From NCBI GenBank assembly GCA_963770315.1, contig CAVYPC010000002.1, positions 1,240,001-1,304,000 on the forward strand: a stretch of 64,000 nucleotides of DNA. Direction: 5' to 3'. The DNA comes from VRUE01 sp963770315. Lineage in GTDB: Bacteria; Actinomycetota; Thermoleophilia; Solirubrobacterales; 70-9. The first letter of the stretch is position 1. Every line of letters begins with the position of its first letter. Below are positions 58,475 through 64,000 of this stretch, piece by piece. The position numbers and the translations under genes were made by a program. The notes under the pieces are model-generated. The model was not told where the DNA came from, did no database searches, and was given only the letters and a program-made list of their open reading frames with translations.

Positions 58475-58852
58475 CTATTCGGCCCTCGGGATTGGAAGCG
58501 CACGAATACGCAGGCGATCTCTCGTGAGGCTCACGATCGCTCCTTGCTCTAGGTCTTCGGCGATCTGCGGCAAGTTGGCCGCGATCAACTCCGCCTGCTC
58601 ATTGGGGCGCAGATGGTCGGCGGAGCGCAAGAGCAGGACTGACGGCGACGCTAGCGAGCCCAAAGCCAGCAACGCCCCGAAGTCGGAATCCGCCGTGAGC
58701 AGGATGCGCTCCTCTTTCGCCGCGGCCTGCAGGATGTCGGGGTCGGCTGCGGTCAGCAGCCCGATGTCCGCGACGTGGATCGCATCGTGCCCTACCTCTT
58801 TGAGACGGCGTCCGACCTCGGGTGAGAGGTTCGCGTCGAGGAGCAGCTTCAC
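58475..58852 (-). CDS. DUF5615 PIN-like toxin
   Basis: 125 residues of the DUF5615 PIN-like family: KLLLDANLSPEVGRRLKEVG, HDAIHVADIGLLTAADPDIL, ERILLTADSDFGALLALG. Acidic residues typical of PIN ribonucleases are present (LLLDAN, LTADSDF). It overlaps the DUF433 antitoxin gene by 4 bp (ATGA), which makes a complete toxin-antitoxin pair. Confidence 0.85.
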   Translation of the reverse strand: MKLLLDANLSPEVGRRLKEVGHDAIHVADIGLLTAADPDILQAAAKEERILLTADSDFGALLALGSLASPSVLLLRSADHLRPNEQAELIAANLPQIAEDLEQGAIVSLTRDRLRIRALPIPRAE

Positions 58853-59082
58853 GCTGCCGGCGCTACAACTGCCAGCTCGCGCTCCTGCGCAGCGGCTGCT
58901 GCGTATTCGAGCGCGGCGAGGACATCCTCGCGTTCCAGGTAGGGGTAATCGGCCAGCAGCTCGTCGATGCTGGCGCCAGCAGCGAGCTGACCGAGCACCG
59001 CGCTGACGGTGACGCGGGTGTCGCGGATGCTGGGCAAGCCGCGCATCCGGTTTGGATCGACGGTGATTCGCTCCTGGACCAT
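58849..59082 (-). CDS. DUF433 antitoxin
   Basis: 77 residues from ATG 59082: ERITVDPNRMRGLPSIRDTR, VTVSAVLGQLAAGASIDELL, YPYLEREDVLAALEYA, then a tail (QERELAVVAPAA) absent from the orphan copy at 52375. Antitoxin for the DUF5615 toxin, likely also a repressor. The gene begins about 100 bp from the unit-end palindrome. Confidence 0.85.
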   Translation of the reverse strand: MVQERITVDPNRMRGLPSIRDTRVTVSAVLGQLAAGASIDELLADYPYLEREDVLAALEYAAAAAQERELAVVAPAA

Positions 59083-59195
59083 GGGGCTAGGGTACCTCGC
59101 CGCCCGCCCGCTACCTCGCCAGCGGGAGCGATGCAAGGCGGAATCGGCTGAAATCGGCGCCAATCCCTTCGTATCCGCGGCATTTCAGGCACTAG

Positions 59196-60255
59196 TTGAC
59201 CCGCCCACACACGTTGTGAACGCCTGAGAGGCATCCGGGCCCTCCAAGAGGCTTGTGGTTCTGACGCCCAAGCCAAGGAGGACCCGGATGAAGGTTCACG
59301 CTAACGCTGCTCTCGGACCGGCGGGCAGGCTCGCGCTGGTGCAAGCGATCGAGTCGGGGATGACGCAGAAGGCGGCAGCTGCCGCCTTCTGCGTGGCGCC
59401 CGCCACCGCCCATCGCTGGTGGCATCGGTGGCGCCAGGCAGACGAGGCAGAGCGAAGGGCGGGAAGCTGGCTGGCGGATCGCCCCAGCACGCCCCATCGT
59501 CAGCCTCGGCGGCTCAGCGCCGCCGAGGAGGAGCCGATCCTCAGGGCTCGCCGACAAACCAACCTCGGCCCCGGCCGTCTGGCCGGCATCTGCCGCCGGT
59601 CTCGCTCGACGATCTGGAAGGTGCTTCACCGCCACGGGCTCTCGCGGCGATGCAAGGGCGCCAGGGAGACCTACCGCCGCTATGAGTGGTCTGCCCCCGG
59701 AGCCCTGCTTCACGTCGACGTCGCCCGCCTGGCGCGCTTCAATCGCCCCGGGCACGCGGTCACCGGTGTGCGGGACAAGACCGGTGCCGAGAAACGTGCC
59801 GGGGTTGGCTACGTCTACCTGCACTGCGTGATCGATGACCACAGCCGCTACGCCTACGTCGAGCAGCATCCCGACCAAGGCGGGGACACCGCGGCGGCGG
59901 TGCTGGGCCGGGCGATCGAGCACTTCGCGGCGCTCGGCATGAAGCCGCCCGAGGCGGTGATGAGCGACAACGCCTTCGCCTACCGAAGGTCCAACTCCTT
60001 CCGGGCACTTCTCGCCACCTACGGCGCCCGCCACATCCTCACCCCGCCTTACACGCCGCGCTGGAACGGCAAGGTGGAGAGATTCATCCAAACCCTGAAG
60101 AGGGAGTGGGCGTACGCCCACTCCTGGCCCAACTCAGTTGAGCGCACCAGGGCCCTGGCATCCTTCCTTCGCTACTACAACCGGCGTCGCCCGCACAGCT
60201 CATTGGGAGACCGGCCGCCGATCAGCCGCGTTCACAACGTCTGTGGGTAGGACAG
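59196..60255 (+). mobile_element. IS481-family insertion sequence, complete copy
   Basis: 1060 bp, same element as at 14735. Left flank GCATTTCAGGCACTAG (unit-end palindrome half), right flank CTAG shared with the start of an IS1380 copy. The two IS elements are thus stacked in the palindrome centre. Confidence 0.93.
59288..60250 (+). CDS. IS481-family transposase
   Basis: 320 residues, identical in sequence to the other two complete copies. Intact HTH and DDE residues and AAGGAGG ribosome site. Confidence 0.93.
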   Translation: MKVHANAALGPAGRLALVQAIESGMTQKAAAAAFCVAPATAHRWWHRWRQADEAERRAGSWLADRPSTPHRQPRRLSAAEEEPILRARRQTNLGPGRLAGICRRSRSTIWKVLHRHGLSRRCKGARETYRRYEWSAPGALLHVDVARLARFNRPGHAVTGVRDKTGAEKRAGVGYVYLHCVIDDHSRYAYVEQHPDQGGDTAAAVLGRAIEHFAALGMKPPEAVMSDNAFAYRRSNSFRALLATYGARHILTPPYTPRWNGKVERFIQTLKREWAYAHSWPNSVERTRALASFLRYYNRRRPHSSLGDRPPISRVHNVCG

Positions 60256-60259
60256 CTAG

Positions 60260-61911
60260 CCCGGATCCGGCGATAACGACCTGAGGGAACCCACCGGGAG
60301 CGTCCTCTTGGGTCTTGAGAATGCGGTTTGCGGACCCATTCCCCGAGACCCAGGAGGACACCCGGAAGGTGAAGACACAAACGACGCGCCAAACCGTAGA
60401 AGTCAGGGCGGACGCCGAGGGGATCGTTTCTCACGCAGGTACTCATCTGCTGGCTGAGCTGGGGGATCGCGTCGGGCTCACCGCGGCGCTCTCGGAGGCG
60501 ACGCGGCCGACCCGCGAGCGGCGCTCCGCCCACGATCCAGGCGTCGTCTTGCGCGACCTGATCGTCGCCATCGCCGACGGCGGGGATTGCGTCACCGACC
60601 TCGGCGTATTGCGCGACCAGGGGGCGCTGTTCGGAGCGGTAGCCTCCGAGAGGACCGCCCACCGGGTGATCAAGTCGATCGACGCGGGCCTTTTGGAAGC
60701 GATCCGCGGCGCCCGGGGGGTCGCGCGAGAGCGCGCCTGGGATGCCGGCGCCAGGCCCGAGGCGATCACCCTCAGCATCGACGCCACCCTGCTCGGCGCC
60801 GCCTCTGAGAAGGAGGGCGCGGCGGGGAACTACAAGGGAGGCTTCGGCTTTCACCCGCTGCTCTGCTACCTGGATGAGACAAGCGAGCCGTTGGCGGGCA
60901 TCCTGCGCCCCGGCAACGCCGGCGCCAACACCGCCTCCGATCACTTCGAGGTCCTGCAACTGGCCCTGGAGCAGTTGCCCGAGTCAGACCTGGACCGGGA
61001 GATCCTCGTGCGCACAGACATCGGCGGGCGCACCCACGCCTTCACTCGGGACTGCCGCGAAGCGGGCATTCGCTTCTCGGTCGGCTACGAGGTCGACGAG
61101 CGGGTGCGCGAGGCGATCCTGCGCACACCGGAGTCGGCATGGCAGGCCGCGATCGACGCCGGGGGCAAAGTGCGCGAGGGCGCCTGGGTCACCGAGCTGA
61201 CCGAGGAGGTCGACCTCTCCGCCTGGCCGGAGGGCACCCGGCTGATCGTGCGCCGCGAGCGCCCCCATCCGGGCGCGCAGTTCTGCCTCTTCGACGCAGA
61301 GGGCTACCGCCACACCGCCTTCATAACCGACCAGGAAGGAACCGACATCGCGACCCTGGAGCTGCGCCACCGCCGCCGCGCCAAGGTCGAGGACGAGATC
61401 CGCTGCGGCAAGGACACGGGCATGCGCAACCTGCCCTTTGCCGCCTTCTGTCACAACCGGGTGTGGCTGGAGCTCTCGCTGATCGCCCAGGAGCTGCTCG
61501 CCTGGCTCCGCCTGCTCTGCCTCGAGGGCGAGCTGGCGCTCGCCGAGCCCAAGCGGCTGCGCCAGCGCCTCCTGCACGTCGCCGGCAAGGTGGTGCGCTC
61601 CGCCCGGCGCACGACCCTGCGCCTGCCGCGCTCCTGGCCCTGGGCGCAGGCACTGGTGACGGCCTTCGCCCGGCTGCGCTCACTGCCGGGCAGAGCGCCA
61701 CCATAGGCGTCCTCGCACCCAGCTGACCACCGATCTCCGCTTCGCGCCCCAACGCGGCTTCAGCCTGCGCCAAATGCTTCGCGAAGCCGAAGCGAAAGGG
61801 CCGGCAACCCTCGAGAAGCGCCACGGGGCGGTTCCGGTGAACCGCCCCGTGACTGTTACGTGCCTCAAGCGGGCGAACTACACCTGTTGAGGTGAAAACG
61901 CCGGATCAGGG
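60260..61911 (+). mobile_element. IS1380-family insertion sequence, complete copy
   Basis: 1652 bp with ends CCCGGATCCGGCG and complement of CCCTGATCCGGCG; same sequence as the 37.3 kb copy, inverted. CTAG on both sides (60256-60259 and 61912-61915) places it in the centre of the unit-end palindrome, where the IS481 later also inserted. Confidence 0.92.
60321..61706 (+). CDS. IS1380-family transposase
   Basis: About 461 residues, identical to the transposase at 37474-38859, with the full set of IS1380 core motifs (LSIDATLLGAASEKEG, GGFGFHPLLCYL, LVRTDIGGRTHAF). ATG 60321 is used; a GTG at the VKTQTT segment is an alternative. Confidence 0.92.
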   Translation: MRFADPFPETQEDTRKVKTQTTRQTVEVRADAEGIVSHAGTHLLAELGDRVGLTAALSEATRPTRERRSAHDPGVVLRDLIVAIADGGDCVTDLGVLRDQGALFGAVASERTAHRVIKSIDAGLLEAIRGARGVARERAWDAGARPEAITLSIDATLLGAASEKEGAAGNYKGGFGFHPLLCYLDETSEPLAGILRPGNAGANTASDHFEVLQLALEQLPESDLDREILVRTDIGGRTHAFTRDCREAGIRFSVGYEVDERVREAILRTPESAWQAAIDAGGKVREGAWVTELTEEVDLSAWPEGTRLIVRRERPHPGAQFCLFDAEGYRHTAFITDQEGTDIATLELRHRRRAKVEDEIRCGKDTGMRNLPFAAFCHNRVWLELSLIAQELLAWLRLLCLEGELALAEPKRLRQRLLHVAGKVVRSARRTTLRLPRSWPWAQALVTAFARLRSLPGRAPP

Positions 61912-62010
61912 CTAGTGCCTGAAATGGAGGCGATATGCGGGGGTGGTTCGATCTTGTTTCGGCGAACCGCGCCGAACCCTACCCGCCCACGTGCAGGGGC
62001 TTTGCAAAAA
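61912..62010. repeat. left-end arm next to the functional tRNA (copy F)
   Basis: Palindrome half CTAGTGCCTGAAATGG, GGCGATATGCGGGGGTGG, CTTGTTTCGGCG and GTGCAGGGGCTTTGC, then an A-run (T-run on the tRNA strand) directly before the tRNA. This is the element-derived end that now forms the 3' flank of the intact tRNA and may terminate its transcript. Confidence 0.78.
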
Positions 62011-62084
62011 AGCGGCTGATGGGATTCGAACCCACGACCTTCTGCATGGCAAGCAGACGCTCTAGCCAGCTGAGCTACAGCCGC
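62011..62084 (-). tRNA. tRNA-Gly (anticodon GCC)
   Basis: A complete cloverleaf on the minus strand: acceptor GCGGCTG/CAGCCGC, D-stem GCTC/GAGC, anticodon stem TCTGC/GCAGA with loop TTGCCAT (anticodon GCC), T-stem GTGGG/CCCAT with loop TTCGAAT, discriminator T, no encoded CCA. It reads GGC/GGU glycine codons. Its 3' half has been copied into the array five times, so it is the integration target. Crossover in the anticodon loop is typical for tyrosine integrases. Confidence 0.95.
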
Positions 62085-62247
62085 ATCGGTCGCGGATTAT
62101 AGGCGCGCGGCTGCGATCTGCCTGGGTTGGGCGCGATCGGCAGGGCACGTGCAAGATCGCCGGGGTTTCGACTACCGATTACTGGGTATGCCCTGTTTTG
62201 GCTCTTCAGCAGGGCGCCGTCGATGCCCACTGACCCAAGGAGGCTCC

Positions 62248-63078
62248 GTGAACCGAAGCAAGATCGTCATCCTCGCCGCCATCCTGGCACTCGTGGTTGC
62301 GTCGATCTCCCCGGCCAGCTCCGCTGCTTGGGCGCCGGCGAAATCCGCGGCGATCCACCCCGGCGTTCAGGTCTTCACCGAAGGCGCCCAGTGCACGTCG
62401 AACTTCGTCTTCGAGGAAGGCTCCAGCGTCTACCTGGGCCAGGCCGCACACTGCTCCGGCACCGGGGGGCAGACGGAAACCGATGGCTGCAGCAGCGGCT
62501 CGCTGCCGCTCGGCACGCGGGTCGAAGTGACGGGCGCCAGCCACCCCGGAACGCTCGCCTACAACTCCTGGCTGACGATGCAGGCCGACGGGGAGGCCGA
62601 CCCCGACACCTGTGCCTACAACGACCTGGCGCTGATCAGGATCGACCCGGCGGACATCGGCAGCGTCAATCCCTCGCTGCCCGGCTTCGGCGGGCCGACC
62701 GGGGTTGGAGCGGTCGGCGGCCTCGGCTCGACCGTCTACTCCTACGGCAGCTCCGAGCTGCGCGGCGGCGCCGCCAAGCTGAGCCCCAAGCAGGGAGTCG
62801 TCGTCCAGGGCGAAGGCGGCGGCTGGAGTCACGTCGTCGTCACCCTGACCCCGGGGATCCCCGGCGACTCGGGCAGCGGCTTCCTCAACGGAGGCGGCGA
62901 AGCGATCGGCATCCTCAGCACCCTTCAGCTCGCGCCGCTGCCCGCCACCAACGGCGTCGGCGACCTGGCCAAGGAGCTCGCCTATATGCGAGCCAACAGC
63001 GGTTTCGCCGCGATGCAGTTGGTACATGGCACCGAGCCGTTCAAGCCCAACCTGCTCGGAGCGATCCTCGGCTCCTAG
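62248..63078 (+). CDS. secreted trypsin-like serine protease
   Basis: 276 residues from GTG 62248, preceded by AAGGAGG. Signal peptide (KIVILAAILALVVASISPA), then an S1-type fold with His near 68 (LGQAAHCS), Asp near 126 (YNDLALIRID) and Ser near 208 (GIPGDSGSGFL). The triad is complete. Pairs of Cys suggest disulfides outside the cell. Targets unknown. It is the first chromosomal gene upstream of the tRNA, on the opposite strand. Confidence 0.85.
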   Translation: MNRSKIVILAAILALVVASISPASSAAWAPAKSAAIHPGVQVFTEGAQCTSNFVFEEGSSVYLGQAAHCSGTGGQTETDGCSSGSLPLGTRVEVTGASHPGTLAYNSWLTMQADGEADPDTCAYNDLALIRIDPADIGSVNPSLPGFGGPTGVGAVGGLGSTVYSYGSSELRGGAAKLSPKQGVVVQGEGGGWSHVVVTLTPGIPGDSGSGFLNGGGEAIGILSTLQLAPLPATNGVGDLAKELAYMRANSGFAAMQLVHGTEPFKPNLLGAILGS

Positions 63079-63593
63079 GAATCCAGCTCGGCGAGGAGGT
63101 CGCGGAGGTCGAGCGGTTCGGTGACCATCGCAAACTCCTCGCCGTCCCGCGAGCGCGGCCAGTCCTCGCGCGGCCGGTCCCGGTAGAGCTCGACGCCGTT
63201 GCCGTCGGGATCGGTCACGTAGAGAGCCTCGCTGACCCCGTGGTCGGAGGCGCCGCTGAGCGGAATCCCGGCCTGCGAAAGGCGGCGCAGGGCATCGGCG
63301 AGAGCGCGCCGATCGGGATAGAGGATCGCGACGTGGAAGAGACCGGTGCTGTGCGCGGGAGGCGGGGGTGCGCCCTTCGAGTGCCAGGTGTTGAGGCCAA
63401 TGTGGTGGTGATAGCCGCCGGCCGAGACAAAGGCCGCCTCGTCGCCGATCCGCTGCTGCAGCTCGAAGCCGAGCACGCCGCAGTAGAAGGCAAGCGCCCG
63501 GTCGAGGTCGGCCACTTTGAGGTGGACATGGCCGATGCCGGCGCGCGGGTCGATCGGCTTGCCTGGCATCGGCGTGTCAGGCACTCGAACCAT
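63075..63593 (-). CDS. VOC-family (glyoxalase/dioxygenase-like) protein
   Basis: 172 residues with two VOC beta-alpha-beta repeats: IGHVHLKVADLDRALAFYCG with a first metal His, GGYHHHIGLNTWHSKG, FHVAILYPDRRALADALRRL, and ALYVTDPDGNGVELYRDRPR with the Glu ligand. It resembles catechol-2,3-dioxygenase-like (CatE-type) proteins. The substrate is unknown. It overlaps the RNase H-like gene upstream by 17 bp and is convergent with the protease, whose stop it overlaps by 4 bp. Confidence 0.85.
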   Translation of the reverse strand: MVRVPDTPMPGKPIDPRAGIGHVHLKVADLDRALAFYCGVLGFELQQRIGDEAAFVSAGGYHHHIGLNTWHSKGAPPPPAHSTGLFHVAILYPDRRALADALRRLSQAGIPLSGASDHGVSEALYVTDPDGNGVELYRDRPREDWPRSRDGEEFAMVTEPLDLRDLLAELDS

Positions 63594-63981
63594 CCAGCGC
63601 GGCGTTGACGAGCCGGTCGGCCTCGGCGTTTTGCTCGCGGCGCACGTGGCGGATCGACCAGCGCTCGAAGGGACCCAGCGCCTGCTTCACCTCGGCGTGC
63701 AGGCCGCGAAGTGTTGCGTCCTTGACCTTGTACTCGCCCTTGACCTGGCGCACGATCAGTTCCGAGTCGCCGACGATCTCCAGCTCGCTCGCGCCCAGCT
63801 CCAGAGCCCGCTCGATCCCAAGCAGAACCGCTTTGTACTCGGCGACGTTGTTGGTCGCCTTGCCGATTCGCTCGCCGCGCTCCTCCAGCACCTCGCCGTC
63901 GGGGAGCCGGACGACCGCCCCGATCGCAGCCGGCCCGGGGTTGCCCCGGGCGCCGCCATCGACGTTCACAACGAGCTTCAT
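63577..63981 (-). CDS. RNase HI-like protein
   Basis: 134 residues of the bacterial/plant-type RNase HI fold: VNVDGGARGNPGPAAIGAVV (first Asp), NNVAEYKAVLLGIERAL (Glu), EIVGDSELIVRQVKGEYKVK (Asp) and HVRREQNAEADRLVNAAL (His and last Asp). All four acidic residues are present. It cleaves RNA in RNA/DNA hybrids. It is a short, stand-alone form and first gene of a pair with the VOC protein. Confidence 0.9.
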   Translation of the reverse strand: MKLVVNVDGGARGNPGPAAIGAVVRLPDGEVLEERGERIGKATNNVAEYKAVLLGIERALELGASELEIVGDSELIVRQVKGEYKVKDATLRGLHAEVKQALGPFERWSIRHVRREQNAEADRLVNAALDGSSA

Positions 63982-64000
63982 CGGCGCCTACCGGCCGACC

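Overview
High-GC chromosomal DNA, most likely from an actinobacterium of the Thermoleophilia/Solirubrobacterales type. This is inferred from base composition, GTG/TTG starts, ATGA/GTGA gene overlaps, many secreted proteins of unknown function, and the FAD oxidoreductase-DUF1365-cyclopropane synthase operon. No rRNA or core phylogenetic marker is present, so the placement is tentative.

Left part (1-14.7 kb) is mainly chromosomal. It holds the end of an IS481-family copy, a divergent SRPBCC/Rossmann pair, a three-gene lipid-modification operon, a second SRPBCC protein, a chromate-transporter fragment running into a zinc-type CDF transporter, and a membrane redox cluster. The redox cluster consists of a divergent DoxX-Rieske fusion, a two-component system, a heme-candidate membrane protein, an anchored acidic protein, ApbE flavin transferase, a ferric-reductase-like membrane protein and a Kelch/NHL-like protein cut off by IS481. 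Copies of a TGAGAGATCTCTCA palindrome lie in and around the two-component genes and are probably its operators.

Middle part (15.8-62.1 kb) is the notable region: a tandem array of integrated units at the 3' half of a tRNA-Gly(GCC) gene. The intact tRNA is at 62011-62084 on the minus strand. Five 41-nt copies of its 3' part, from the anticodon loop to the acceptor stem, plus one 11-nt stub, lie to the left in the same orientation (15885, 21208, 22829, 45393, 53846, 55135). Four of the copies and the intact tRNA have a conserved palindrome-bearing end about 80-90 bp to their left, and all five 41-nt copies have a hairpin-bearing end 115-119 bp to their right. Cargo differs between units: AbiE toxin-antitoxin plus an NdpA-like/membrane pair; a thioesterase plus CGNR regulator; a large composite unit with secreted proteins and decayed genes, ending in the only tyrosine integrase of the window; HicBA plus DUF5677, HNH-like and DUF433 genes; and a reductase, HEPN/DUF262 pair and DUF433/DUF5615 toxin-antitoxin. 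The array is littered with IS481 (two types), IS1380, IS1182, IS21 and IS66 elements, several of which sit exactly in the unit-end palindromes or interrupt cargo genes.

Right part (62.2-64 kb) returns to ordinary chromosome: a secreted trypsin-like protease, a VOC-family protein and an RNase HI-like protein.

Reading of the whole: one integrase may serve a set of small cargo units without their own recombinase that share its attachment site, giving a cassette-like defence/accessory array at one tRNA. This is inference from architecture; repeats make assembly checking important.
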